Source: Anaerolineae bacterium
Lineage (GTDB): Bacteria > Chloroflexota > Anaerolineae > Anaerolineales > Villigracilaceae
Direction of reading: 5' to 3'
Length of the DNA stretch: 34,614 nt
Assembly (NCBI GenBank): GCA_018648605.1
Contig: JABGQU010000015.1
Location: 1 to 34,614 of the forward strand
A program made the position numbers and the translations under genes. The notes beneath the pieces are model-generated. The model worked only from the letters and a program-made list of their open reading frames with translations, was not told the DNA's origin and searched no databases. Numbering within the stretch: the stretch's first letter is position 1; every line of letters starts with the position of its first letter. Of this stretch, positions 23,644 through 32,422 are shown piece by piece.

Positions 23644-24854
23644 ATAAACGCTACCAAGCCAGCACGCGCCCCTCTGCTAAAAGCGGAGATGCGCCGCTGC
23701 TGATTACCGTCATTACGCTTTTGGCGTTTGGCTTATTAATGCTGTATTCTGCGAGCGTGGATTATTCGGTAGAGATTTTGGGCGAAGGTCCTAACTATAT
23801 GCTCAAACGCCAAGTGCTTTGGTTGCTCTTGGGCATTGCTGCGGCATTTATTCTTTCACATCTCGACTATCACTATTGGCGACGTTTAGCCGTTCTTTCT
23901 ATGCTGGGAACAGTTGTAGCACTTATTGGTGTTTTACTCATTAGCGAACTCCGCTTGGGCGCGGTACGTACCGTCTATAACGGCTCGATCCAGCCTTCTG
24001 AGTTGGCAAAATTAACCACCGTGATCTATCTGGCAGTTTGGCTCTACGCCAAACGTGCTCAGTTGCATAATATCGAATTGGGCTTGATCCCGCTCGCGAT
24101 CATCCTCGGGTTGATCGGCGGCTTGATCTACCTGCAGCCAGACCTGAGCGCAACCGCAACCGTTTTCATCCTCGGCGGGACGCTTTTCTTTCTGGCTGGC
24201 GCAGATATGAAACAACTGATTATTCTGATGGTCTTGGCTGCACTCGTCGCTTGGGTCGTGATCCAATTTAGCGAAAAGGGACAGGAACGTGTTGAGTTTT
24301 ATTGGCTTGGTCTGAAAGACCCGATGAATGCTTCTTACCATGTCCGCCGTGCGCTCGAGGCCATTGTGAACGGTGGCTTTTTAGGTCTTGGCATTGGCAA
24401 AAGTCTCACCAAGCTCACCGGGCTGCCCGTCCCCCCCACCGACAGCATTTTCGCCGTCGTGGCAGAAGAATTCGGTATTTTCGGTGCAAGTATTCTTATT
24501 CTCTTATACGCAGTCTTGATATGGCGTAGTCTCGTCATTGCCCGCCGCGCGCCCGATATGCTCGGCACACTACTGGCAACTGGGCTCGCTTTTTGGATCG
24601 GTATCGAAGCCCTCATCAATATGACCGTTATGGTCGGGCTTTTACCGGTTGCAGGGAACGCACTGCCCTTTATCAGCGCGGGCGGCTCCAGCCTCGTTAC
24701 CTCGCTGGCAGCCATGGGCATTATTTACAACGTCTCTCGCCAACGTGGCGAAGAGTCACAAGCAGAAGATGAATGGAGAGCCTTCGGTGCGACTGCTGAT
24801 TTGCGCAGGCGGAACGGGCGGCGGGGTTACACCCGCACTCGCCGTTCTCGCTAA
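23622..24854 (+). CDS. ftsW: FtsW, septal peptidoglycan glycosyltransferase (SEDS)
   Basis: The 410-residue SEDS protein has about ten membrane helices. It polymerises lipid II at the septum together with FtsI. Visible: LLMLYSASVDYS in helix 1, QPSELAKL, the PDLSATATVFIL stretch with the catalytic Asp region, and PFISAGGSSLVTSLAAMG near the end. The start overlaps murD by 22 bases. Its last 22 codons overlap murG and encode the arginine-rich tail RRRNGRRGYTRTRRSR, because that DNA encodes murG's glycine loop in another frame. Confidence 0.95.
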   Translation: MGTRAFVNKRYQASTRPSAKSGDAPLLITVITLLAFGLLMLYSASVDYSVEILGEGPNYMLKRQVLWLLLGIAAAFILSHLDYHYWRRLAVLSMLGTVVALIGVLLISELRLGAVRTVYNGSIQPSELAKLTTVIYLAVWLYAKRAQLHNIELGLIPLAIILGLIGGLIYLQPDLSATATVFILGGTLFFLAGADMKQLIILMVLAALVAWVVIQFSEKGQERVEFYWLGLKDPMNASYHVRRALEAIVNGGFLGLGIGKSLTKLTGLPVPPTDSIFAVVAEEFGIFGASILILLYAVLIWRSLVIARRAPDMLGTLLATGLAFWIGIEALINMTVMVGLLPVAGNALPFISAGGSSLVTSLAAMGIIYNVSRQRGEESQAEDEWRAFGATADLRRRNGRRGYTRTRRSR

Positions 24855-25875
24855 ATTACCACGCGAAAGCGTCGAAACCCTCTGGGTTGGCGGCGAAGGC
24901 GGCATGGAAGCCGCACTCGTCGAACGGCAAGGGATTCCCTTTGCCACCATTCCCGCTGCCGGTGTACATGGCGTTGGTTTGCGAACCTTACCAAAAAACA
25001 TCGTCAAATTGATGCGTGGCGTACTCGCCTCGCGCAAGATTTTGCGCGAGTTCAAACCCAACGTACTCTTCTTCACTGGCGGATATGTAGCAGTGCCGAT
25101 GGCAATCGCAGGGATTAACATCCCCAGTTTGCTCTGTGTGCCAGATATCGAACCCGGACTCGCCCTCAAGGCATTGGCTTGGTTCGCGGATAAGATCACC
25201 GTCACCGCCCCGACATCTTCGGCCTACTTCTCCCGCAAAGAGCGGATCGTGACGACAGGCTACCCCCTGCGCAACGAATTAACGCAATGGGAAAAAGCCT
25301 CCGCTCGCAAAAAGTTCGATTTGAATGCAGATGAACCCGTCTTACTCGTTTTTGGCGGCAGTAAGGGCGCACGCTCGATCAATAATGCGCTTATCGCCAA
25401 TCTCCCCGCCCTGCTTGAGAAGACGCAAGTCGTTCACATCAGTGGAAAATTGGATTGGGAGACAGTGCAAAATGCTCGGAATACTCTTGCACCGCAGCAA
25501 GCCGAAAGGTATCGCGCTTTCGATTATCTCCACGAAGAGATGGGCGCAGCCCTCGCATCTGCTGATCTGGTCATCTCCCGCGCAGGCGCATCATCACTCG
25601 GTGAATTCCCACTTTTTGGGCTGCCCGCGCTACTCGTCCCGTATCCATATGCGTGGCGCTACCAAAAAGTGAACGCCGAATATTTGGAAGACAAAGGCGC
25701 AGCACGGATGATTCGAGATGAAGATTTACAAGGAAATTTACTCTCACTCGTAAGCGATTTACTGGATAACTCGCAAAAGCTGAATGAAATGCACATCGCG
25801 ATGAAAGCCTTATCCCGCCCACAAGCCGCAGAAAATATTGCGCAGGAATTGCTGGCAATTGCCAGAAAGAGATAA
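24787..25875 (+). CDS. murG: UDP-GlcNAc:lipid I N-acetylglucosaminyltransferase
   Basis: The 362-residue GT-B enzyme adds GlcNAc to lipid I, forming lipid II on the inner face of the membrane. It begins VRLLICAGGTGGGVTPALAV, matching MurG N-termini from residue one when the GTG at 24787 is used; GGAGAG lies six bases before it. An in-frame ATG at 24769 is possible, and one at 24649 is too early. The first glycine loop reads GGTGGGV rather than the usual GGTGGHV, so the conserved His is missing. Later motifs are normal: FGGSKGARSIN, the SRAGASSLGEFPLFGLPALLVPYPYA region. It overlaps ftsW by 68 bases. Confidence 0.94.
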   Translation: MRLLICAGGTGGGVTPALAVLAKLPRESVETLWVGGEGGMEAALVERQGIPFATIPAAGVHGVGLRTLPKNIVKLMRGVLASRKILREFKPNVLFFTGGYVAVPMAIAGINIPSLLCVPDIEPGLALKALAWFADKITVTAPTSSAYFSRKERIVTTGYPLRNELTQWEKASARKKFDLNADEPVLLVFGGSKGARSINNALIANLPALLEKTQVVHISGKLDWETVQNARNTLAPQQAERYRAFDYLHEEMGAALASADLVISRAGASSLGEFPLFGLPALLVPYPYAWRYQKVNAEYLEDKGAARMIRDEDLQGNLLSLVSDLLDNSQKLNEMHIAMKALSRPQAAENIAQELLAIARKR

Positions 25876-25880
25876 GAATT

Positions 25881-26405
25881 ATGGTTAATTTAATTTATAT
25901 TTTCTGGATGTATGTAATTTTATTTGCCGTTATCGGTGCTATGCGTGGCTGGGCAAAAGAATTATTGGTTAGCTTCAGTGTTATTTTAGCATTGGCGTTA
26001 AATTATTTGCTTCGCAAATACGTACCCATGATCATCAACCTGCCCGGCACCGACACCTCCTATTTCTGGATCCGCATTTGGATCACGATCGCTTTAGTTT
26101 ATTTCGGATACCAAACAGTTGGCGTAGAACGCCTGGCAGGTAAAGCTCGCAAAGAAAAACTACAAGATGCACTCTTTGGCGCGGTAATGGGCGCGGTTAA
26201 CGGCTATTTGGTCATCGGCACGCTTTGGGCATATCTGAATGAAGCCAACTATCCTTTCCCTGGCGTTTTCTACCCCGCTACAGCAGAGGTTACTGAAGCT
26301 ATTGGGCGCATGATGAGCTGGATGCCGCCTTACGCACTTGGCGAGCCAGGCATCTATTTTGCAGTCATCATTGCCTTTGTTTTCATCATTGTCGTTTATA
26401 TCTAA
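25881..26405 (+). CDS. CvpA-like membrane protein
   Basis: The 174-residue protein has four hydrophobic segments (about 3-20, 28-45, 60-80, 95-120) and ends in a further hydrophobic stretch (VIIAFVFIIVVYI). GAMRGWAKELL in the first part and LQDALFGAVMGAVNGYLVIG in the second fit the CvpA/colicin-V-production family pattern (G-x-x-RG and D-x-L-G-x-x-x-G). CvpA-like proteins affect envelope robustness in several bacteria; the biochemical role is unknown. The gene sits between murG (5 bases) and murC (34 bases), so it is part of the operon and probably connected with the envelope. Confidence 0.7.
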   Translation: MVNLIYIFWMYVILFAVIGAMRGWAKELLVSFSVILALALNYLLRKYVPMIINLPGTDTSYFWIRIWITIALVYFGYQTVGVERLAGKARKEKLQDALFGAVMGAVNGYLVIGTLWAYLNEANYPFPGVFYPATAEVTEAIGRMMSWMPPYALGEPGIYFAVIIAFVFIIVVYI

Positions 26406-26439
26406 ACTACTCAACTAACCAAGAGACGATCAACTAACT

Positions 26440-27786
26440 ATGACACACGTACACTTCATCGGCATCGGGGGCAGCGGACTTTCCGCGATCGCCCGCCTCC
26501 TTCAGGAGAGCGGAACAACGGTCACGGGTTCAGACCGCGAGCACTCGCCTTTTGTCGATGATCTACGTGAAATTGGTATCACCGCATATATCGGGCATGC
26601 CGCTGAACGGATAACGGGCGCAGACCTGGTCGTCCGCTCGTCCGCCATTCCCGATCACAATGTCGAAGTGGTGGCAGCACGAGCTGCAGGCATCCCCGTC
26701 TACAAACGTTCCGATTATCTCGGTAGCTTGATGGAAGACAAGATCGGCATCGCTATCGCTGGCACGCACGGAAAAACATCTACCACTGCAATGATGGCCT
26801 GGACTTTAACAGAACTTGGAGAAGATCCCTCCTTTATTGTGGGCGGTGTCATTGATGGCATGAACGTGAATGCCCGCGCGGGTAAGGGCGAAACCTTTGT
26901 TATCGAAGCGGACGAGTACGACCGCATGTTCCTCGGCCTGAAACCGACCATCGGTATCGTCACCAATCTTGAACACGACCACCCCGATATCTATCCGACA
27001 GCCGAGAGCTTCCGTGAAGCCTTTGTCAATTTCGTCAGCTTACTCCCTGAAAACGGTGTGCTCATCGCTTGTGGTGATGACGCTGGAGCAGCGGATTTGG
27101 TGAAAGATGCAAATGTAAAAACAATACTATACGGTCTTTCGGAGAGCAATGCCCAATCAAATTCTCGTGGCGGATTCGATTTTGAATTCCAGTCGGCCAA
27201 GGTCTCGTTGCAGGTTCCAGGGATGCACAATGTCTTAAATGCGCTAGCTGTAATGAGTGTAATTGCCTACTTGGGATTATCCCTCAAAGATGCAGCAGAT
27301 GCACTGGGACGCTTCGCCGGAACCGGACGCCGCTTCGAGTTGCTCGGCGAGATCAACGGAATTTCGGTCTATGACGATTACGCCCACCACCCCACCGAGA
27401 TCCGCGCGACTTTGGCAGCCGCGCGCGCCCGACACCCCGAATCCCGGATTTGGGTCGTCTGGCAACCCCACACCTACTCGCGGACGCAGCTTCTCTTCGA
27501 AGAGTTCGCTCAAGCCTTTGGCGATGCTGACCAAGTCATTGTGGTCGAAGTCTACAAATCTCGTGAGCCGGAACAAGATTTTTCGTCCGCGCTGGTTGTG
27601 GAAGCCATGCAACACCCCTCAGCAAAATTTATCGCTGGGCTAAAAGAAACAAGTCATTATTTGATTAGTAAGCTTAAATCCAATGATATATTGCTCGTTC
27701 TCTCGGCTGGCGACGCAAACGAAATCAATCAAGACGTATTGAAAGCCTTGAACGTTTTGGCAAATCAGGAAAGGAAGAGAAGATGA
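26440..27786 (+). CDS. murC: UDP-MurNAc--L-alanine ligase
   Basis: The 448-residue Mur ligase adds L-Ala to UDP-MurNAc, the first amino acid step. It has VHFIGIGGSGLSAIARLL (UDP site), SDREHSPF, the ATP loop AGTHGKTSTT at 107-116, VIEADEYDRMF, NLEHDHPDIY and DDYAHHPTEIRATL, all typical of MurC. The stop overlaps the next small ORF by four bases (ATGA). Confidence 0.96.
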   Translation: MTHVHFIGIGGSGLSAIARLLQESGTTVTGSDREHSPFVDDLREIGITAYIGHAAERITGADLVVRSSAIPDHNVEVVAARAAGIPVYKRSDYLGSLMEDKIGIAIAGTHGKTSTTAMMAWTLTELGEDPSFIVGGVIDGMNVNARAGKGETFVIEADEYDRMFLGLKPTIGIVTNLEHDHPDIYPTAESFREAFVNFVSLLPENGVLIACGDDAGAADLVKDANVKTILYGLSESNAQSNSRGGFDFEFQSAKVSLQVPGMHNVLNALAVMSVIAYLGLSLKDAADALGRFAGTGRRFELLGEINGISVYDDYAHHPTEIRATLAAARARHPESRIWVVWQPHTYSRTQLLFEEFAQAFGDADQVIVVEVYKSREPEQDFSSALVVEAMQHPSAKFIAGLKETSHYLISKLKSNDILLVLSAGDANEINQDVLKALNVLANQERKRR

Positions 27787-27986
27787 AAAAGAAAGAGGAA
27801 TTTCGCAAGTTCAATAGTGACGTGATCGCAATGCCACCTCTCACAATGGCGTTATTTGACATCCCCGAGCCTGATCCTGGCAAGAAGGATTTCCGCAAAG
27901 AACCTTTAAGCCCGCACACGAATATTCTCTTCCAAAGATCTGATTTGGTTATGCGATTGATCGATCATCTAAAAGTAAAGGAATAA
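27783..27986 (+). CDS. Small protein of the dcw operon, unknown function
   Basis: This 67-residue ORF overlaps the murC stop by four bases, a sign of coupled translation. The peptide MKKKEEFRKFNSDVIAMPPL then FDIPEPDPGKKDFRKEPLSP and NILFQRSDLVMRLIDHLKVK is charged and proline-containing, with no membrane segment, signal or known motif. Its position between murC and murB suggests a role in, or tolerance by, the wall-synthesis operon. It may be a short adaptor or a decaying gene. No family recognised; coding status rests on the overlap and on amino acid composition. Confidence 0.6.
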   Translation: MKKKEEFRKFNSDVIAMPPLTMALFDIPEPDPGKKDFRKEPLSPHTNILFQRSDLVMRLIDHLKVKE

Positions 27987-27994
27987 ATATTAGT

Positions 27995-28090
27995 CTCTGA
28001 GCGGAGCCGAAGGCATAGACGAAGAGCGGTACTAGAAGAACCGTCCTTCGTCTACAGGCTCAAAAAGCAGTCGCCTTCCGCTCAGGAACT
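27995..28090 (+). repeat. Palindromic repeat between orf67 and murB
   Basis: The outer arms TGAGCGGA...AAGGC and GCCTTCCGCTCA pair apart from a few inserted bases (GCCG), and inner arms TAGACGAAG (28016-28024) and CTTCGTCTA (28046-28054 region) are perfectly complementary, around a GGT...ACC core. It shares the GAGCGGAG and CTCAGGAACTG ends with the element inserted in the membrane-protein gene at 13395-13537. Confidence 0.8.
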
Positions 28091-28101
28091 GTAGAGAAAC
28101 A

Positions 28102-29010
28102 ATGACAACACTATCCATTTCCACCCTCCGTGACGCCTTTGGCGATAAGTTGCAAGAGAATATTTCTCTGGCGGCCTATACCTCTGCGCGGATCGGTGGA
28201 GATGCGAATGCGTTGGTTATCGCTAATTCTGCTGATGAGTTGGCAGAGATCGTCTCTCAGCTTTGGGATATGGACGCCTCTTATTTATTGCTTGGCGGCG
28301 GCTCAAATCTGCTCGTCAGTGATGAAGGTTTTCGCGGCGTGGTCGTGCTGAACAAAGCCAAGGCAATTCGCTTTATCGAAAACGAAAGCCCTTCTGTGAT
28401 CGCAGAATCGGGCGTAATGATGAGTAGACTTGCCAATCAAGCCGCAACGCGTGGCTTGGCCGGGCTGGAGTGGGCAGCGACTGTCCCCGGAACGGTGGGC
28501 GGCGCAGTATATGGCAATGCGGGTGCTTTCGATGGCGATATGGCAGGCAATTTAATCTACGTTGAGCTACTAACAGAAGCCGGGCGCGAATACTGGGATG
28601 TTTCGGATTTGGCGTACGCTTATCGTAGCAGCAAATTGAAAAGGGATGCGGTTAAATTCGCGATCCTTTCGGCAGAGATGGCGTTGAAAAAGGGCGAGCA
28701 AGCCCAAATCCAGGAGCGGATGCGGTCTTTCATCCAAAAGAGAAAAGATACGCAGCCCCCTGGCGCAAGTATGGGCTCGATGTTCAAAAATCCTGAAGGC
28801 GATTACGCCGGACGGTTGATAGAAGCAGCCGGGTTAAAAGGCACGAGGATCGGCAATGTGGAGATCAGTACCGTTCACGCAAATTTTTTCGTCAATCATG
28901 GTGAAACGAAAGCATCGGATGTAAGAGCGTTGATCGAGTTGGCGCAAAAGACGGTAAAAGAAAAGTTTGATGTGTCTTTAGAACTAGAAATAGAAATTGT
29001 TGGTGAATAA
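28102..29010 (+). CDS. murB: UDP-N-acetylenolpyruvoylglucosamine reductase
   Basis: The 302-residue FAD enzyme reduces enolpyruvyl-UDP-GlcNAc to UDP-MurNAc with NADPH. Visible: AYTSARIGGDANALV, the FAD loop LLGGGSNLLVSDEGF, GLEWAATVPGTVGGAVYGNAGA, and GSMFKNPEGDYAGRLIE with the catalytic Ser before MFKNP. The length and the missing insertions fit the shorter (type II) MurB of Gram-positive-like bacteria. ddl starts one base after its stop. A palindromic repeat lies before it, so its ribosome binding site (GTAGAGAAAC) is weak. Confidence 0.96.
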   Translation: MTTLSISTLRDAFGDKLQENISLAAYTSARIGGDANALVIANSADELAEIVSQLWDMDASYLLLGGGSNLLVSDEGFRGVVVLNKAKAIRFIENESPSVIAESGVMMSRLANQAATRGLAGLEWAATVPGTVGGAVYGNAGAFDGDMAGNLIYVELLTEAGREYWDVSDLAYAYRSSKLKRDAVKFAILSAEMALKKGEQAQIQERMRSFIQKRKDTQPPGASMGSMFKNPEGDYAGRLIEAAGLKGTRIGNVEISTVHANFFVNHGETKASDVRALIELAQKTVKEKFDVSLELEIEIVGE

Positions 29011-29011
29011 C

Positions 29012-30106
29012 ATGGATAAAAAACTCAAAATTGCAATCATCTTCGGTGGACGCTCTGGTGAGCACGAGGTTTCGTTGATGTCAGCGAAATCGGTCTTGAG
29101 CGCACTCGACCCTGAAAAGTATGACGTGGTGCAAATCGGCATCACGCATGATGGCGCTTGGGTAAGCGGTGAAAATGCTTTAGCAGTCCTTTCTGGCAAA
29201 GCGAATGACGAATTAATCCCTGTGATCTTACCCGGAGACCCATCTTTGCCTGGTATATACAGCAAAGAAGGTTTGAAACTGAGCGAATTTGATGTGGTTT
29301 TCCCCGTGATGCACGGCACTTACAGCGAAGATGGCACGATGCAAGGGCTGCTCGAAATGGCAGACGTGGCTTATGTAGGCGCAGGCGTGACCGGCGCGGC
29401 TGTAGGTATGGATAAGGGCATCTTCAAAGATGTGATGATCGCCAATAATATCCCCGTTGTAGAGTCCGTAATGGCATTGCGCTCAGAAATTGAAAATGAT
29501 ATACGTGCCGTCATCTCAAAAATCGAAGGCCTTGGCTATCCTGTTTTTGTCAAACCTGCCAATATGGGTTCATCGGTTGGCGTAAGCAAATGTGATAATC
29601 CATCCAGCCTGAGCGAAGGGCTTATGGAAGCTGCTCAATTCGACCGTCGAGTCTTGATCGAGCGCGGCATCAACGCCCGCGAGATCGAGATCAGTGTTTT
29701 GGGTAATGACCACCCGCAAGCCTCTGTCCCCGGCGAAGTTGAACCAAGCCGTGAGTTTTATTCTTACGAATCAAAATACGTGGATGGCACATCCGGGTTG
29801 ATGATCCCCGCACCCATCCCCGCAGAAACTGCTGAGACCATGTGTGAGATCGCCATCCAAACCTATAAAGCGATTGACTGCGCCGGCATGGCGCGCGTCG
29901 ACTTTTTGCTCGACAAAGACAATGGCAAATTTTACCTAAACGAAGTCAACACCATTCCTGGCTTCACGGCCATCAGCATGTACCCCAAACTTTGGGATGC
30001 CAGCGGTCTGCCCTACCCACAACTTATCGACCGCCTGATCGAGCTTGCGCTCGAGCGCAAAGCCGACCGTGACCGCACAGAACGACGATTTCGGAGTAAC
30101 GCGTGA
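29012..30106 (+). CDS. ddl: D-alanine--D-alanine ligase
   Basis: The 364-residue ATP-grasp enzyme makes D-Ala-D-Ala for MurF. Motifs: IIFGGRSGEHEVSLMSAKSV (about 8-27), HGTYSEDGTMQGLLE, FVKPANMGSSVGVSK, then ARVDFLLD and FYLNEVNTIPGFTAISMYPK with Mg and D-Ala-binding residues. The length is normal. ATG 29012 is one base after murB; a TTG at 28997 in the same frame is less likely. The stop overlaps the GTG start of ftsQ. Confidence 0.96.
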   Translation: MDKKLKIAIIFGGRSGEHEVSLMSAKSVLSALDPEKYDVVQIGITHDGAWVSGENALAVLSGKANDELIPVILPGDPSLPGIYSKEGLKLSEFDVVFPVMHGTYSEDGTMQGLLEMADVAYVGAGVTGAAVGMDKGIFKDVMIANNIPVVESVMALRSEIENDIRAVISKIEGLGYPVFVKPANMGSSVGVSKCDNPSSLSEGLMEAAQFDRRVLIERGINAREIEISVLGNDHPQASVPGEVEPSREFYSYESKYVDGTSGLMIPAPIPAETAETMCEIAIQTYKAIDCAGMARVDFLLDKDNGKFYLNEVNTIPGFTAISMYPKLWDASGLPYPQLIDRLIELALERKADRDRTERRFRSNA

Positions 30107-31068
30107 GCGAAAAACAAAACCCCACTCGAGCAGAACTGGTTCGCCAGCGACGCGCTGCAGAACGAGCAGAAAAGGTCAGCGAAATGCCCGTTTTAAAACC
30201 CGTGCAGCCGCTTCGCCCCTCGAAAAAAACCAGTTTCGTCGGCGGTGCAAAGCGCAAACCAAAAACGCGCATCTATGCCGCTGAAACCCTCACACTCAAC
30301 CCACCGAACGAGGCGTTGCGGTCCATCTCCATGCCTGCCATCCGTATCGAGTGGCGCGCTGCCTCTGCATTTTTAACGATCCTGCTCGGCGTAGCACTCT
30401 ATCTCATGTGGACAGCACCCTACTTTATGGTCACCTCGCCGCAGATCAACGGCAATCAATATCTCGCCAGCGAAGAGATCAGCAACGCCCTCGACCTGAG
30501 CGGCACACCGATCTTCTCTCTCGTTCCGCAAACGCTGGAGCGCCGTTTATTGCTCAGCCATCCAAGCCTGAAAACTGTCGAGATAACGGTCGGCCTGCCC
30601 AACATCGTGAGCGTATACGTCAGCGAGCGCGTACCGGTGCTCATCTGGCAGCAGGATAGCGGCATGGCCTGGATCGATGCAGAAGGGATCGCCTTCCGCG
30701 CAAATGCGCAAGTGGATGGACTGATCACCGTCAGCGCACTTGGACCTCCACCTGCTCCCGTTATGGATGCAGCTACCCGCAACGAATTGGCGCCACCTGC
30801 CTATATTGACCCGGCCGTAGTCGCATCGTTGCGCGCACTGGTCGCTTTTGTGCCAGCAGGTACACCGATCATTTACGATCCCGAGTCGGCTCTTGGCTGG
30901 ACAGACCCACGTGGCTGGACAGTGCAATTGGGTGATATCACTGAGGATTTTGGGTTAAAATTACGTCTTTATGAAACCATGACAAATTGGTTTGTACAGA
31001 ATAATATCCGACCAGTTTTGGTAAATATCGAGTATCCGCACACGCCCTATTACAGGACGGAGCATTAA
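30103..31068 (+). CDS. ftsQ: FtsQ-like division protein
   Basis: The 321-residue protein has a basic, proline-rich cytoplasmic tail (about 1-85), a membrane helix (about 86-105, AFLTILLGVALYLMWTA), then a POTRA-like domain (VTSPQINGNQYLASEEISNA, ending in VYVSERVPVLIW) and the FtsQ C-terminal part with WIDAEGIAFRA. FtsQ/DivIB connects the early Z ring with FtsL and the synthase. It starts at GTG overlapping the ddl stop by four bases. The order ddl-ftsQ-ftsA-ftsZ is classic. Confidence 0.9.
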   Translation: MSEKQNPTRAELVRQRRAAERAEKVSEMPVLKPVQPLRPSKKTSFVGGAKRKPKTRIYAAETLTLNPPNEALRSISMPAIRIEWRAASAFLTILLGVALYLMWTAPYFMVTSPQINGNQYLASEEISNALDLSGTPIFSLVPQTLERRLLLSHPSLKTVEITVGLPNIVSVYVSERVPVLIWQQDSGMAWIDAEGIAFRANAQVDGLITVSALGPPPAPVMDAATRNELAPPAYIDPAVVASLRALVAFVPAGTPIIYDPESALGWTDPRGWTVQLGDITEDFGLKLRLYETMTNWFVQNNIRPVLVNIEYPHTPYYRTEH

Positions 31069-31069
31069 G

Positions 31070-32308
31070 ATGGAAGAGATCGTCGTTGGCATTGATGTAG
31101 GCACAACAAAAATCTGCACGCTGGTTGGACGCGTGGAAGATGGTAACGCGCTGCGTATTTTAGGCGTGGGCATCGAGCCTTCTGGCGGCATCCGTAAGGG
31201 CGTGATCGTTGATCTCGATGCGGCATCACAGGCCATCGTCCGCTCGGTGGAACGCGCTGAACAAAGTTCAGGGCTAGAGATCACTTCTGCGCTGGTCAGC
31301 ATGGCTGGTGCGCATGTCTCTTCGATCAATAGCCGCGGCGTGGTCTCGATCAGCGGCGAAGTTGTGGACGAATATGATCTGGCGCGCGCGCTCGACTCTG
31401 CTCGTGCAGTGGCTATCCCCCACAACCGCGAAGTGATCCACGTTGTGCAGCGCGGCTACAGCATTGATGGCCAAGATGGCGTCCGCTCCCCCATCGGGAT
31501 GCACGGCTACCGTCTCGAAGTGGAAACGCATATCATCACCGCTGCTACGGCAACAGTTGAAAATCTACGTCAATGCGTAGGTGCAGCAGGTGTAGAAGTA
31601 CAGCAATTTGTACTCAATCCGCTTGCTTCAGCAGAAGTAGTACTCACCGATAGCGAACGCCAAATGGGCGCAGTGGTCTGCGATATTGGCGGCGGCACAA
31701 CCGATATGGCGATCTATGTGGACGGCAAAGTCTGGCATACGATGGTCTTGGCCGTTGGCGGTAACCATGTCACCGCAGATATTGCGCATGGCTTACGATT
31801 GCCTGTCGCTCAAGCTGAAGAGATCAAGCTCCAACAGGGCTACGCCATCCGCGCCGAAGTTGGCGCAGAAGATTATTTTGCAGTACGTCCTTTCGGCGAA
31901 GATAAAGCCGTCCAGATCAATCGCCAGGAATTGGCACATATTATCGAAGCACGGGTGGAAGAGATCTTCGAGATCTCGCTACAAGAGATCAAACGCTCTG
32001 GCTACGATGGGCTACTTCCGGCAGGGATGGTACTCACAGGCGGCTCAAGCGCATTGCCCGCCATCCGCGATCTCGCCAGCGACGTGCTGGGGATGCCTGT
32101 CCGCATTGCGCAGCCCGAAGACCTGATCGGGATGACCGATCAACTCTATTCACCGGCATATTCGACCAGCGTAGGTCTGCTGCGTTGGGCGTTGAAAATG
32201 CAAAAAAACGAGCTTGCCTTAGGGCAAGGTCGCAGAAGCCGTTCAAAAGGAAAGCCAATGATCGACCTGAACGGCGCAAAAGATTGGTTGAAAAGGCTTT
32301 TGCCTTAA
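31070..32308 (+). CDS. ftsA: FtsA, actin-like membrane anchor of FtsZ
   Basis: The 412-residue actin-fold protein has IVVGIDVGTTKICTLVG (phosphate 1), the SHS2 domain region (SGGIRKGVIVDLDAASQAI), VCDIGGGTTDMAIYVDGK (phosphate 2) and LTGGSSALPAIRDLA (adenosine). The C-terminus ends MIDLNGAKDWLKRLLP, a helix with tryptophan, lysines and leucines fitting the amphipathic membrane-targeting helix. It follows ftsQ after one base. FtsZ binds it via its C-terminal peptide, which is present in the FtsZ of this window. Confidence 0.96.
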   Translation: MEEIVVGIDVGTTKICTLVGRVEDGNALRILGVGIEPSGGIRKGVIVDLDAASQAIVRSVERAEQSSGLEITSALVSMAGAHVSSINSRGVVSISGEVVDEYDLARALDSARAVAIPHNREVIHVVQRGYSIDGQDGVRSPIGMHGYRLEVETHIITAATATVENLRQCVGAAGVEVQQFVLNPLASAEVVLTDSERQMGAVVCDIGGGTTDMAIYVDGKVWHTMVLAVGGNHVTADIAHGLRLPVAQAEEIKLQQGYAIRAEVGAEDYFAVRPFGEDKAVQINRQELAHIIEARVEEIFEISLQEIKRSGYDGLLPAGMVLTGGSSALPAIRDLASDVLGMPVRIAQPEDLIGMTDQLYSPAYSTSVGLLRWALKMQKNELALGQGRRSRSKGKPMIDLNGAKDWLKRLLP

Positions 32309-32319
32309 TTTCCCAAAGC

Positions 32320-32360
32320 CCCTACTTAGCATCCCCTGTTTACAGGGGGAGTTAGAGGGG
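32320..32360 (+). repeat. Short G/C hairpin repeat before ftsZ
   Basis: CCCCTG TTTA CAGGGG (32333-32348) is a perfect hairpin inside a longer imperfect one (CCCCTACTTA with TTAGAGGGGG). No T-run follows. The 114-base ftsA-ftsZ gap holds it plus a ribosome binding site. It could adjust the level of ftsZ relative to ftsA, or be a dispersed repeat. Confidence 0.6.
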
Positions 32361-32422
32361 GCGGGAAAAGAAACGTAATTTATCTGGCAGATAAAGTACG
32401 ACCGTAAGAAAAGGAGAAAATG

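Noticed and set aside
24649-24786. Longer murG start
   Set aside because: Most of it is inside ftsW, and MurG homology begins at GTG 24787, which has a proper ribosome binding site.
27995-28090. CRISPR-like or attachment site
   Set aside because: Only one unit with inverted arms, no regular direct repeats or spacers; it matches the palindromic repeat at 13395-13537. No CRISPR array, integrase or transposase is seen in the window.
30045-30284. 79-codon ORF on the plus strand at the ddl-ftsQ junction
   Set aside because: It is in another frame than ftsQ, which has the family topology and a GTG start coupled to the ddl stop.
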